In this document: positions 9,164 to 17,441 of the stretch, piece by piece
How the letters are laid out: the number at the start of each line of letters is the position of its first letter
How positions within the stretch are numbered: position 1 is the stretch's first letter
Assembly (NCBI GenBank): GCA_011523385.1
Contig: WTGX01000003.1
Span: 1-59,440 of the forward strand
DNA: 59,440 bases
Direction of reading: 5' to 3'
From: Nitrospira sp.
GTDB lineage: Bacteria > Nitrospirota > Nitrospiria > Nitrospirales > UBA8639
The notes under the pieces: generated by a model
Seen by the model: only the letters and a program-made list of their open reading frames with translations
The model's database searches: none
Told to the model about the DNA's origin: nothing
Translations under genes and position numbers: made by a program

Positions 9164-9192
9164 TTGACTCTCATTGGGTCGGTTTCTAAGAT
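9164..9192 (+). promoter_or_regulatory. Sigma-70-type promoter for recJ-rel
   Basis: TTGACT (9164-9169), a 17-nt spacer and TAAGAT (9187-9192) end 44 nt upstream of the preferred recJ start. The promoter overlaps the longest possible reading frame (TTG at 9174), which argues against that early start. Confidence 0.65.
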
Positions 9193-9236
9193 CGTTGCTG
9201 TTTTATGGGTCTTCCACTACCGGTGAATCTGCGCGT

Positions 9237-10937
9237 ATGACGATGCAATCCTCGAATTGGCGGGTACGGTCGGTCGATCAGCAACAGGTCTCGGCCCTGG
9301 CCGGAGCCCTGGGTGTTTCGCCGCTGGCGGCGACGGTCTTGTGTGGCCGCGGCGTGGTCGAGCCGGAGCAGGCCAGGGCCTGGCTTTCCTCTTCCGGCGG
9401 CTTGACCCATGATCCGTTCGCGCTGCCGGACGTGGAACGGGCTATCGACCGGCTTCATCTGGCCATTCAACGCGGAGAACGGATCTGCTTTTACGGGGAC
9501 TATGACGTTGACGGGATGGCGGCCACGAGCCTGCACTTCCTGTTCTGGCGAAGCATGGGCGCTCAAGCCGAGGCCTATATCCCTCACCGGCGGGAGGAAG
9601 GATACGGCCTTCATGAAGGGGCTATTCGGAAACTGGCCGGGCGCGGCGTTTCCCTGTTGCTCACTGCAGACTGTGGCACCACCTCGTACAAGGAGATCGA
9701 ACTCGCCCGGTCCTTGGGCATGGACGTCATTGTCACCGATCATCATCAGCTTCAATCCCGTATGCCGGAGCCGGTGGCATTCATCAATCCGTATCGACCG
9801 GATTCCGCCTATCCATTTCGTGGGTTATGTTCCGGCGGCTTGGCCTACAAGGTGGCCGAAGCTTTTGTGCAGAAATACCGGCCCGCGGGCGCGTCGGTGG
9901 AGACCTACCGTGACCTGGTGGCGTTGTCGTCCATCGCCGATTTGGTTCCGCTCACGGATGAGAACCGGACCCTGGTCCGGGACGGGTTGGTCCAGGTGGC
10001 TCAAGGCACGCGCTGCGGGATCCGGGCGTTGACCCGGGATCTTGGCCTGAACGGGACGTGTTCAGCCGGCACGATCGGGTTTCGCGTGGCCCCGCGTCTG
10101 AATGCGGCTGGGCGATTGGCCCATGCCGAGTTGGGTGTCCGGTTGCTCACCACGGAGTCCGAACCCGCGGCACTTCAACTCGCCCAGGAATTGGAGAACC
10201 TGAACCGCCACCGGCGAGAGATTGAAGAGGAGATGGCGCGTGAGGCGATTGCACAAGTGGACGCCGGGGACCCGCAGCCCGCGATTGTGGTCAGTGCGAA
10301 GGGGTGGCATATTGGAGTGATCGGCATCGTCGCGGCGCGGTTGGTGGAACGCTATCACCGGCCTGCGGTCGTGGTGACGTTCGACGCGCTGGGGATCGGC
10401 AAGGGATCGGTCCGGGGCGTGGCCGGCTTCGACGTGTGTCGGGCCTTGCAGCAATGCGAACCGGATCTGGTGACCTTCGGCGGGCATCCCATGGCCGCGG
10501 GTCTCACGGTCAGGGAGGAAGCGTTTGCCGGGTTCAAACGCCGGTTTGGGAGAGCCGTCGAGGGCTTGCTGGAGGGCGAACATCTGGTTGCCGGCGTGGA
10601 CGTGGATGCAGAGGTTGGGCTTGCCGCGGTCCAATTTCCCCTGATTCGGGAATTGGAGCGCCTGCAACCTTTCGGCACGGGTAATCCCGAGCCGACCTTT
10701 GTGAGTCGAGGGATTTCGGTGCTGGAGAAACGCGTGGTCGGGGAGAGTCACCTGAAGTTGCTCCTTCGCCAGCCCGGGTCCGTTCCTCTGGACAGTATCG
10801 GGTTTCGGATGGGAAGCTTGGCAGACACAATCGATGCGGGCAACGGGCGGATCGACGCGGTGTTCACTCCCGAGTTGAATGAATGGAAAGGGTCAAGCCG
10901 CATTCAACTCCGGCTGCGTGACGTCCGGGTAGGGTGA
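9237..10937 (+). CDS. recJ: Single-stranded-DNA-specific exonuclease RecJ
   Basis: The protein has 566 residues from ATG 9237. It belongs to the DHH phosphoesterase family: the YGDYDVDGM motif is near residue 88, TADCGTT near 145 and VTDHH near 168. The DHHA1 domain is recognised by GWHIGVIGIVA and by GGHPMAAG near 415, and a C-terminal OB-like region follows. RecJ degrades 5'-ended single strands in recombination (RecFOR) and mismatch repair. An ATG at 9243 is an equally plausible start; no strong ribosome binding site marks either. The gene is followed after 16 nt by rel, so the two are probably cotranscribed. Confidence 0.95.
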   Translation: MTMQSSNWRVRSVDQQQVSALAGALGVSPLAATVLCGRGVVEPEQARAWLSSSGGLTHDPFALPDVERAIDRLHLAIQRGERICFYGDYDVDGMAATSLHFLFWRSMGAQAEAYIPHRREEGYGLHEGAIRKLAGRGVSLLLTADCGTTSYKEIELARSLGMDVIVTDHHQLQSRMPEPVAFINPYRPDSAYPFRGLCSGGLAYKVAEAFVQKYRPAGASVETYRDLVALSSIADLVPLTDENRTLVRDGLVQVAQGTRCGIRALTRDLGLNGTCSAGTIGFRVAPRLNAAGRLAHAELGVRLLTTESEPAALQLAQELENLNRHRREIEEEMAREAIAQVDAGDPQPAIVVSAKGWHIGVIGIVAARLVERYHRPAVVVTFDALGIGKGSVRGVAGFDVCRALQQCEPDLVTFGGHPMAAGLTVREEAFAGFKRRFGRAVEGLLEGEHLVAGVDVDAEVGLAAVQFPLIRELERLQPFGTGNPEPTFVSRGISVLEKRVVGESHLKLLLRQPGSVPLDSIGFRMGSLADTIDAGNGRIDAVFTPELNEWKGSSRIQLRLRDVRVG

Positions 10938-10953
10938 GGAGAGAAGGCTTCTT

Positions 10954-13143
10954 ATGTCGGTGACCAGCGTGATAGAAATCGATGATTTGGTCCGGGAGGT
11001 GCAGAGTTGTTATCCGGACGCCGATGAGGCCTTGCTCCGGCGCGCTTATGAGTTCTCCGCGAGGGCGCATGAGGGGCAGACTCGCCGGTCCGGCGAGCCG
11101 TATTTGCAACATCCGCTGGCCGTGGCCGGCATTTTGACCTTCCTCAAGCTGGACGTGACTGCCATCGTAGCCGGGCTTCTCCACGATACGTTGGAAGATA
11201 CCGTGGCGACTCAGGAAGAGTTGCAGACGCATTTCGGGGATGAGGTCGCGCACCTCGTGGAAGGGGTGACGAAGATCGGTCAAATCCCGTTCCGGACGTA
11301 TGAAGAGAAACAGGCCGAGAATTTCCGGAAGATGCTGTTGTCGATGGCTGACGACATCCGGGTGGTCTTTATCAAGTTGGCCGACCGTTTGCATAACATG
11401 CGGACGCTGGGCCATTTGCCGGAGAGAAAGCAAAAGCAGATCGCCCAGGAGACCCTGGAAATTTATTCGCCGCTGGCCAACCGGCTGGGCATGAGCGGGA
11501 TGAAACAGGAACTGGAAGATTTGTGCTTTCAGTACCTCAAGCCCGAAGCCTATTCCATGTTGAAGCTTCGGGTGGCGAAACGGGATGAGGAACGGCAGGA
11601 TTACGTCCAGTCGATCATTCAGGAGACGGTGGATGCGTTGGCCAGGGCCGGGCTGCCCGGTCGGGTGGTCGGACGCCCCAAACATCTGTACTCCATTCAT
11701 CAGAAAATGGAGAGCCAGGGCATTACATTCGAGGAAGTGCACGACCTGGTGGCGATTCGCGTGATCACCGACGCCAAGATCAATTGTTATACGATTCTCG
11801 GCGTCGTGCATGAAGCCTGGCCGCCGGTGCCCGAGCGTTTCAAGGATTACATCGCCACGCCGCGCACCAATCTCTATCAGTCGCTGCATACCACGGTGTT
11901 GGGACCGCAGGGCGATCACGTGGAGTTTCAGATTCGCACGGAAGAAATGCATCGTCTTGCCGAATATGGAGTGGCGGCGCATTGGCGGTACAAGGAGCAG
12001 GTGAAGGTCGACGAGCGCGACGAGAAGGTCTTCAGTTGGCTCCGGCAATTCGTGGAATGGCACCGGGACCTGTCCGACAATCGCCAGTTCATGGATTCCG
12101 TCAAACTCGACCTGTTTCACCTGGACGTCTTTCACGACGTGGTCTTCGCGTTCACGCCAAAGGGAGAGGTCAAGGAACTGCCGCTCGGTTCCACGCCGGT
12201 GGATTTTGCCTATGCGATTCATACCCAGGTGGGGGACCGGTGCGTGGGGGCAAAAGTGAGCGGAAAGATCGTGCCCCTGCGGCAGGAGTTGGCCAGCGGT
12301 GATACCGTGGAAATTCTCACGTCGCCGACTCAGGTCCCGCAGAAGGAGTGGTTGAAGTTCGTTCAGACGTCCCGCGCGCGGGCGAAGATCAAGCATTACC
12401 TGAAAGGCGAAGAGCAAAAGCAGGGGTTGGAATTGGGACGTCGATTGCTTGAACGCGAATTTCGCCGGCGGCAACTCCCATCCGCGCAGTGGTCCGAATC
12501 AGACCGGCTGTCCCAGGTTGCGGGCAAGCGTGGCTATGCATCCGTCGAGGAGATGATCCGGATGGTGGGCTACGGGCATCTGTCCGCCGGGCAACTGGTC
12601 AATTGGCTCGTGCCCGGCGGGGACACGGCGCAAACCGGCGATCCCGTTCGGGGGACACCCAAGGCGGCCCCGGCCCAGAGCCCGGTGAAATCGGTGAAGG
12701 TCATGGGCGGGCGTGACGCATTGATGCAGTTGTCAAAATGTTGCGCGCCGGTTCCGGGTGATCCGATCCTGGGCTACCTCACCCGAGGCCGCGGGCTCAC
12801 GATTCATGCCAAGGGCTGTCCCAATCTCGAGACCATGGATTATGAAAATGATCGCCTGGTTGAAGTGGAATGGGACACGATGGTCGATGAACGGCACTTG
12901 GTCAAGGTCTGCGTGTTGACCTTTGATCGTCCCGGCGTGCTGGCCAACGTGTCGTCAGCTATCGCCGCTTTCAAGGCCAACATCAGCCGCGCGGAAATTA
13001 CGACTCGCGAAGATCGAAAGGCGGTTCTGGACTTCATGATCGAAATTTCCGATACCCGCCACCTCGAACTCGCGCTCGAAGGCATCGGGCGGGTGGATGG
13101 CGTCATCTCAGCCAAACGCGTTCGGGAATGGGAACATTCGTGA
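10954..13143 (+). CDS. rel: Bifunctional (p)ppGpp synthetase/hydrolase (RelA/SpoT homologue)
   Basis: The protein has 729 residues with the full long-RSH architecture. An N-terminal HD hydrolase carries an intact HDTLEDT motif near residue 77. The synthetase domain (about 230-360) shows RPKHLYSIHQKM and EFQIRTEEMH. A TGS domain (about 397-460) is followed by a helical region and then a C-terminal ACT domain (about 653-729). The synthetase carries RFKD, the RxKD signature usual in bifunctional enzymes rather than the acidic ExDD of monofunctional RelA, so both activities are expected. The stringent alarmone would act on the rRNA and ribosomal-protein transcription encoded just downstream. GGAGAG lies shortly before the ATG. 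The gene converges on the DUF192 gene with a 5-nt gap. Confidence 0.95.
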   Translation: MSVTSVIEIDDLVREVQSCYPDADEALLRRAYEFSARAHEGQTRRSGEPYLQHPLAVAGILTFLKLDVTAIVAGLLHDTLEDTVATQEELQTHFGDEVAHLVEGVTKIGQIPFRTYEEKQAENFRKMLLSMADDIRVVFIKLADRLHNMRTLGHLPERKQKQIAQETLEIYSPLANRLGMSGMKQELEDLCFQYLKPEAYSMLKLRVAKRDEERQDYVQSIIQETVDALARAGLPGRVVGRPKHLYSIHQKMESQGITFEEVHDLVAIRVITDAKINCYTILGVVHEAWPPVPERFKDYIATPRTNLYQSLHTTVLGPQGDHVEFQIRTEEMHRLAEYGVAAHWRYKEQVKVDERDEKVFSWLRQFVEWHRDLSDNRQFMDSVKLDLFHLDVFHDVVFAFTPKGEVKELPLGSTPVDFAYAIHTQVGDRCVGAKVSGKIVPLRQELASGDTVEILTSPTQVPQKEWLKFVQTSRARAKIKHYLKGEEQKQGLELGRRLLEREFRRRQLPSAQWSESDRLSQVAGKRGYASVEEMIRMVGYGHLSAGQLVNWLVPGGDTAQTGDPVRGTPKAAPAQSPVKSVKVMGGRDALMQLSKCCAPVPGDPILGYLTRGRGLTIHAKGCPNLETMDYENDRLVEVEWDTMVDERHLVKVCVLTFDRPGVLANVSSAIAAFKANISRAEITTREDRKAVLDFMIEISDTRHLELALEGIGRVDGVISAKRVREWEHS

Positions 13144-13148
13144 GCGCG

Positions 13149-13694
13149 CTATTTCGGCAGTTCGATAGTGAGTTGGGTGCCGACACTCAGGTTCAGCGTC
13201 GCGGCTTGCCCCGCACCCAGTTCCAGGACCTGGACCGCAGCGGTTTTCGGCCGGTAGCGGGGACAGAGGTTGTCGGTTCTCGTGCAGATCGGGACATACC
13301 GTTCGATGTGAACGATGGTCCCGTCCTGGTCCAGCCATAGAATATCCAGGGGCATTTTGGTGTTCTTCATCCAGAACGTCCAATAGCCCGGCTCTTGAAA
13401 CTCCGGGAAGGTGAACAGCATGCCTCGATCCGGGGCCATGCGCGTTCGAAACATCAGGCCTTGACTCCGTTTGGCCGGCGTATCGGCGATTTCACAATAA
13501 ATCATGAGTCCATCGGGTGTCGAAACCGTGGCCAGCCCGCCTGAAAAACCGCCTGCCCCGGATGGTGGCGGCGCGGCGAACGCCAGGAGGTTTGTGCCCA
13601 GAATGAGGCAGGCCGTCAGGTGGAGGACCCGCCGGATGAATGCCCGTCCGGTCAGCGTCGAAGAAACCGGTTTCGGTCGTGTCATGGCAGCCAT
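13149..13694 (-). CDS. DUF192-family exported protein
   Basis: The protein has up to 181 residues. A basic N-terminus and a hydrophobic segment (HLTACLILGTNLLAFA) form a signal peptide. The mature part matches the DUF192/COG1430 fold: AKRSQGLMFRT, GMLFTFP, FWMKNTKMPLDILW and an IERYVP segment. The function of the family is unknown; members are small periplasmic or secreted beta proteins. A promoter on this strand (-35 TGTCAA, read as TTGACA, at 13717-13722; -10 at 13693-13698) would overlap the first ATG, so the second in-frame ATG (13685) may be the true start and nearly leaderless. The gene is divergent from the tRNA-tuf unit. Confidence 0.85.
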   Translation of the reverse strand: MAAMTRPKPVSSTLTGRAFIRRVLHLTACLILGTNLLAFAAPPPSGAGGFSGGLATVSTPDGLMIYCEIADTPAKRSQGLMFRTRMAPDRGMLFTFPEFQEPGYWTFWMKNTKMPLDILWLDQDGTIVHIERYVPICTRTDNLCPRYRPKTAAVQVLELGAGQAATLNLSVGTQLTIELPK

Positions 13695-13722
13695 GCTATG
13701 GGTCCCGGAAAAAACCTGTCAA
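13693..13722 (-). promoter_or_regulatory. Promoter for the DUF192 gene (reverse strand)
   Basis: Read on the reverse strand, TTGACA (13722-13717), an 18-nt spacer and TAGCAT (13698-13693) form a good sigma-70 match. A second TTGACA lies a little further upstream on the same strand. Transcription would begin close to the internal ATG at 13685. Confidence 0.45.
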
Positions 13723-13760
13723 CCGGGGACCACGTCTGTCAATTCCTTCCACTTTGTCGC

Positions 13761-13789
13761 TTGACGGACCCATGATCCGTATATATAAT
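13761..13789 (+). promoter_or_regulatory. Strong promoter for the tRNA-tuf-rpmG-secE-nusG unit
   Basis: TTGACG (13761-13766), a 17-nt spacer and a perfect TATAAT (13784-13789). It is the best -10 box near the start of the translation supercluster and is divergent from the DUF192 promoter. It lies about 170 nt upstream of tRNA-Tyr, leaving a long leader that contains a stem-loop. Confidence 0.75.
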
Positions 13790-13843
13790 TCTTCGTTTGG
13801 TGGGGTCGGCCCTTAGCGGTCTTTACAATGAAATTCTCGAAAT

Positions 13844-13878
13844 GCCCATTTTTACCTGTGTCGCAGGAAAAATTGGGC
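13844..13878 (+). terminator. Leader stem-loop, possible attenuator or small-RNA terminator
   Basis: GCCCATTTTTACCTG (13844-13858) pairs with CAGGAAAAATTGGGC (13864-13878), 13 of 15 positions, around a TGTCG loop. TTTGTCTTGTG follows. It sits between the strong promoter and tRNA-Tyr. It could terminate a short leader RNA of roughly 90 nt, attenuate the tRNA operon, or serve as an RNase processing site. Confidence 0.45.
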
Positions 13879-13961
13879 TTTGTCTTGTGTCCCCGCTTCT
13901 TCCCTTAATTTTATTAGATATTGACGTAGGAGGGGACTGCCGAGCGATTGAGTTGTTGAAC

Positions 13962-14046
13962 GGGCAGGTACCCGAGTGGACAAAGGGGGCAGACTGTAAA
14001 TCTGCTGCCGTCGGCTTCCAAGGTTCGAATCCTTGCCTGCCCACCA
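13962..14046 (+). tRNA. tRNA-Tyr (GTA)
   Basis: Acceptor GGGCAGG pairs with CCTGCCC (14036-14042). The anticodon loop contains GTA, the variable arm is long (class II) as expected for bacterial tyrosine tRNA, and the T-arm has GGTTCGAATCC. CCA is encoded (14044-14046). It is the first of three tRNAs ahead of tuf1. Confidence 0.97.
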
Positions 14047-14147
14047 TAATATTGAAACGTGCGTGACGAGATAAACGGGATATTCATTATGGGCCTTTTG
14101 AGTCAAAGGAGTGAGTAAGGCCGACGGCGAATTCGAAAACAACGGTG

Positions 14148-14222
14148 GCGGGCGTAGCTCAGTGGTAGAGTTCCAGCCTTCCAAGCTGGCTGTCGCGGGT
14201 TCAAATCCCGTCGCCCGCTCCA
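14148..14222 (+). tRNA. tRNA-Gly (TCC)
   Basis: Acceptor GCGGGCG pairs with CGCCCGC (14212-14218). The D-arm begins TAGCTCAGTGG, the anticodon loop TTCCAAG gives TCC, and the T-arm has GGTTCAAATCC. CCA is encoded at 14220-14222. Confidence 0.97.
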
Positions 14223-14291
14223 GCGAACGCTTGAAGCGTGACGCGGTTATCGCTGACCAGCGATACGGGAATTCGCGTCTCCATTCACAAC

Positions 14292-14367
14292 GCCCACGTA
14301 GCTCAGTTGGTAGAGCACGTCCTTGGTAAGGACGAGGTCACGCGTTCAATCCGCGTCGTGGGCTCCA
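14292..14367 (+). tRNA. tRNA-Thr (GGT)
   Basis: Acceptor GCCCACG pairs with CGTGGGC (14357-14363). The anticodon stem GTCC/GGAC closes the loop TTGGTAA, giving GGT. CCA is encoded at 14365-14367. It is followed 119 nt later by tuf1, the classic Tyr-Gly-Thr-tuf order. Confidence 0.97.
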
Positions 14368-14486
14368 TTATCCCGCTGAAACGTCACGGAAATATCAATG
14401 AGGTCTATTTACTAGATTCCAGAATCGTTCGTCTCATGTGGGAATGACGTAGTTTCCATCGGGGACGATGTGTTTGGGAGGGGCAG

Positions 14487-15692
14487 ATGGCGAAGGCGAA
14501 ATTTGACCGGAAGAAGCCGCACGTGAACGTGGGGACGATCGGGCACGTGGACCATGGGAAGACGACGCTGACCTCGGCGCTGACGAAGGTGATGGGGCAA
14601 AAGGGGATGGCGCAGTTCGTGAGTTACGACGAAGTGGCGAAAGCGAGTGAGTCGCAAGGGCGGCGGGACCCGACGAAGATCCTCACGATTGCGATTTCGC
14701 ACGTGGAATATGAGACGGAGCAGCGGCACTATGCGCACGTGGACTGTCCGGGGCACGCGGATTACGTGAAGAACATGATTACGGGGGCGGCGCAGATGGA
14801 CGGGGCGATTCTGGTGGTGTCGGCCGCGGATGGGCCGATGCCGCAGACGCGGGAACACATTCTGTTGGCGCGGCAGGTGGGGGTGCCGTACATCGTGGTG
14901 TTTTTGAACAAGGCGGACAAGGTGGAGGACCCGGAGTTGCTGGAACTGGTGGAATTGGAAGTGCGGGAATTGCTGTCGAAATACCAATTTCCGGGGGACG
15001 ACATCCCGATCATCGTGGGGTCGGCGACGAAAGCGCTGGAAGGGGACGAGAGCGACGTGGGGGTGCCGGCGATCATGAAGTTGTTGGCGGGGATCGACGG
15101 GTACATTCCGACGCCGGAGCGAGCGATCGACAAGCCGTTTCTGATGCCGATTGAAGACGTGTTTACGATCAGCGGGCGGGGGACGGTGGTGACGGGCCGC
15201 GTGGAGCGGGGGCAGGTGAAAGTGGGCGACGAGATCGAGATCGTGGGCCTGGGGGAAACGCGGAGCACGGTGGTGACGGGGGTGGAGATGTTCCGGAAAG
15301 TGTTGGACGAAGGGCAGGCGGGGGACAACATCGGGGCGTTGCTGCGGGGCACGAAGAAAGACGAAGTGGAGCGGGGGCAGGTGTTGGCGAAACCGAAGAG
15401 CATCACGCCGCACACGAAGTTCAAGGCGGAAGTGTACGTGTTGACGAAGGAAGAAGGGGGGCGGCATACGCCGTTTTTCAACGGCTACCGGCCGCAGTTC
15501 TATTTTCGGACGACGGACGTGACGGGGGTGGTGCAGTTGGCGGAAGGGGTGGAGATGGTGATGCCGGGGGACAACACGACGTTCACGGGGGAATTGATTG
15601 CGCCGATTGCGATGGAGCAGGGCTTACGGTTTGCGGTGCGGGAAGGGGGCCGCACGGTGGGCGCCGGCGTCGTGACCGACATCCTCGCCTGA
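14487..15692 (+). CDS. tuf: Elongation factor Tu, copy 1
   Basis: The protein has 401 residues. The GTPase motifs are [16 protein letters not shown] and NKAD, and the two beta-barrel domains follow. It delivers aminoacyl-tRNA to the ribosome. GGGAGGGG lies immediately upstream. The DNA from about 14476 to 15688 repeats at 30631-31843 and appears identical, with the same encoded protein. Codon use is extreme: Gly is almost always GGG, Val GTG, Ala GCG, Thr ACG, Pro CCG and Arg CGG, unlike the ribosomal genes around it. The last dozen or so codons switch to C-ending ones. It is cotranscribed with the upstream tRNAs and rpmG. Confidence 0.98.
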   Translation: MAKAKFDRKKPHVNVGTIGHVDHGKTTLTSALTKVMGQKGMAQFVSYDEVAKASESQGRRDPTKILTIAISHVEYETEQRHYAHVDCPGHADYVKNMITGAAQMDGAILVVSAADGPMPQTREHILLARQVGVPYIVVFLNKADKVEDPELLELVELEVRELLSKYQFPGDDIPIIVGSATKALEGDESDVGVPAIMKLLAGIDGYIPTPERAIDKPFLMPIEDVFTISGRGTVVTGRVERGQVKVGDEIEIVGLGETRSTVVTGVEMFRKVLDEGQAGDNIGALLRGTKKDEVERGQVLAKPKSITPHTKFKAEVYVLTKEEGGRHTPFFNGYRPQFYFRTTDVTGVVQLAEGVEMVMPGDNTTFTGELIAPIAMEQGLRFAVREGGRTVGAGVVTDILA

Positions 15693-15733
15693 GGACGGTC
15701 GCTGCCTGGGGCCGGCACGAAGGAGGATATACA

Positions 15734-15883
15734 ATGCGGGTCATCATTTCTTTAGCCTGTGGAGAATGCAAGCGGCGGAATTATTCGACGATGAAGAATA
15801 AGAAAAATGATCCCGATCGCTTGGAAATCAGAAAGTATTGCCGTTTCTGCCGGAAGCACGCTCCCCACAAGGAAGTGAAGTGA
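15734..15883 (+). CDS. rpmG: 50S ribosomal protein L33
   Basis: A 49-residue protein beginning [13 protein letters not shown]. Four cysteines (9, 12, 36, 39) form the zinc-binding C+ version of L33. AAGGAGG at 15720-15726 gives an ideal ribosome binding site. It lies between tuf1 and tRNA-Trp, the usual place in many bacteria. L33 binds near the E site of the large subunit. Confidence 0.95.
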   Translation: MRVIISLACGECKRRNYSTMKNKKNDPDRLEIRKYCRFCRKHAPHKEVK

Positions 15884-15904
15884 CGGCTTGGCCGGAAGTC
15901 ATAA

Positions 15905-15980
15905 AGGGGCATGGTGTCAATGGCTAGCATGTCGGTCTCCAAAACCGAAGGTCCGGGTTCGAGTCCTGGTGCCCCTGCCA
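15905..15980 (+). tRNA. tRNA-Trp (CCA)
   Basis: Acceptor AGGGGCA pairs with TGCCCCT (15970-15976). The anticodon loop CTCCAAA gives CCA, and the T-arm has GGTTCGAGTCC. The 3' CCA is encoded (15978-15980). The rpmG-trnW-secE-nusG order is conserved. Confidence 0.97.
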
Positions 15981-16018
15981 GCATACGGGTCGAGTAAAAC
16001 AGACGGGATGCAGGTGAC

Positions 16019-16210
16019 ATGAAGAAACTCTGGTCAAAAATTACGGAATTTCTCGTTGAGGTGAGAGGAGAACTGAAGAAGGTGTCGTATCCGACGCGCG
16101 ATGAAACCATTGGCTCCTCGTCGGTGGTCATCGTATTTTGTTTCATTATGTCTTTGTTCCTCTCGATGGCCGATTCCATTTTAGTGTGGCTCGTCAGTCA
16201 AATCCTTTGA
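16019..16210 (+). CDS. secE: Preprotein translocase subunit SecE
   Basis: The protein has 63 residues: an amphipathic N-terminal helix containing EVRGELKKVSYPTRDE and one transmembrane segment (about 36-58). It clamps the SecY channel (41158-42471) in the inner membrane. The single membrane span is the short form found in most bacteria. nusG follows after 19 nt. Confidence 0.95.
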   Translation: MKKLWSKITEFLVEVRGELKKVSYPTRDETIGSSSVVIVFCFIMSLFLSMADSILVWLVSQIL

Positions 16211-16229
16211 ATGGTCGAGGTCGGACGCG

Positions 16230-16769
16230 ATGGCCAAAAACTGGTACGTGATTCACACCTATGCGGGCTATGAAGGGCGAGTGCGCATCTCCCTGGTCGA
16301 GCGTGCGAATCAGATGGGTCTTGAAGAACAGTTCGGGCAGGTTCTGGTTCCGACTGAAGACGTGATCGAAATCAAAGACGGCAAGCGCCGGGCGTCCAAG
16401 CGCAAGTTTTTCCCCGGGTACGTGCTGGTCGAGTTGGAAGACCCCCTGAAGGACGAAACAGTGATGATGATCAAGGAGACGCCCAAGGTCACGGGGTTCG
16501 TCGGGGGGGAAGGGGTCAAGCCCATGCCGTTGCCGAAAGAGGAGGCGGATTCGCTCCTGAAGCAAATCGAATCCGGCGCTTCTCTTCCTCGCGAGCGGGT
16601 GTATTTCTCCAAGGGCGATAACGTGCGGATCATCGACGGACCGTTTATGGGTTTTAACGGTTTAATTGACGAAGTGGACGACGAGCATAGTCGAGCCAAG
16701 GTGTTGGTGAGTATTCTGGGCCGTTCGACGCCGGTTGAATTGGTGTTTGCGCAAATCGAACGAGGGTAG
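16230..16769 (+). CDS. nusG: Transcription termination/antitermination factor NusG
   Basis: The protein has 179 residues. The NGN domain (about 1-105) begins NWYVIHTYAGYE, and the KOW domain (about 125-179) contains GDNVRIIDGPFMGF. NusG binds RNA polymerase and links it to Rho or to ribosomal S10. The length is standard and no insert is visible. GAGG at 16217-16220 precedes the ATG. Confidence 0.97.
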   Translation: MAKNWYVIHTYAGYEGRVRISLVERANQMGLEEQFGQVLVPTEDVIEIKDGKRRASKRKFFPGYVLVELEDPLKDETVMMIKETPKVTGFVGGEGVKPMPLPKEEADSLLKQIESGASLPRERVYFSKGDNVRIIDGPFMGFNGLIDEVDDEHSRAKVLVSILGRSTPVELVFAQIERG

Positions 16770-16833
16770 GGCGTTGTGTGCGGGGGTGCGCGGGCGGCCG
16801 CGAACGGCGACGTGAATTGAAAAGGACAGGGCG

Positions 16834-17259
16834 ATGGCAAAAGAAGTGATCACACAAATTAAATTGCAGATTCCCGCGGGGAAAGCCAATCCTGCTCCGC
16901 CGGTCGGTCCTTCATTGGGTCAGCACGGGCTGAACATCATGGACTTTTGCAAGCAATTCAACGCGAAAACGCAAAAGCAGGAAGGGAGCATCATCCCCGT
17001 TGTCATCACCGTCTACCGGGACCGGAGTTTTACCTTTATCACGAAAACCCCTCCGGCGACCGACCTCTTGAAGAAGGCGGTGGGGATTATCAAGGGGTCC
17101 GGGGTGCCGCAGAAGGATAAGGTCGGCGCGATCTCCCGTGCTCAGGTACAGGAAATCGCCAAGCAAAAAATGGAAGATTTGAACGCGGTGACGATTGAAG
17201 GCGCGATGAAGATCATCGAAGGGACCGCCAGGAGCATGGGGATCACGGTGACCGACTGA
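16834..17259 (+). CDS. rplK: 50S ribosomal protein L11
   Basis: The protein has 141 residues. The N-terminal [11 protein letters not shown] motif and the C-terminal rRNA-binding domain are intact. L11 forms the GTPase-associated centre with the L10/L12 stalk. Its TGA stop (17257-17259) lies inside the left terminal repeat of a 129-bp palindromic element, so the end of the gene and the element overlap. The spacing to rplA (182 nt) is unusually long for an L11-L1 pair. Confidence 0.97.
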   Translation: MAKEVITQIKLQIPAGKANPAPPVGPSLGQHGLNIMDFCKQFNAKTQKQEGSIIPVVITVYRDRSFTFITKTPPATDLLKKAVGIIKGSGVPQKDKVGAISRAQVQEIAKQKMEDLNAVTIEGAMKIIEGTARSMGITVTD

Positions 17260-17384
17260 TTTATTGCACTATCGGGCGCATGGCTGCGTTGTGTCCTCGC
17301 TCACCCCTCGACTATCTACTTCGATATGTCTCGGGTTTCGCTGCGGGACGCCTTGCCCTGCATCCCGCTATCACAATAAATCAG
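17256..17384. mobile_element. 129-bp MITE-like palindromic element between rplK and rplA
   Basis: Perfect 11-bp terminal inverted repeats, CTGATTTATTG (17256-17266) and CAATAAATCAG (17374-17384), bound an imperfect long palindrome (for example CGGGCGCATGGC against GCCCTGCATCCCG). No coding potential is convincing. The structure fits a small non-autonomous element or a REP/BIME-like unit. A second hairpin follows (TCAGGG-GTT-CCCTGA, 17391-17405), then a T-rich run at 17414-17422, so this spacer could also tune transcription into rplA. No other copy was noticed in the window. Confidence 0.6.
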
Positions 17385-17441
17385 GTTCAATCAGGGGTTC
17401 CCTGACGCAGTGGTTGTTTTTTACGGGAGGGAGCGTGAGTC

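Noticed and set aside
9174-9236. Upstream TTG start for recJ
   Set aside because: It lies inside a good sigma-70 promoter and encodes residues not seen in RecJ proteins.
13797-14066. An 89-residue frame covering the tRNA-Tyr leader
   Set aside because: It runs through the tRNA-Tyr gene and is better explained as a structured leader. A 4.5S (SRP) RNA was also considered, but the conserved GGAAGG-type core is absent.
14412-15467. Long reverse-strand open frames opposite both tuf genes
   Set aside because: They are duplicated exactly with tuf, Arg/His/Pro-rich, and arise from the G-ending codon bias of tuf on the other strand.
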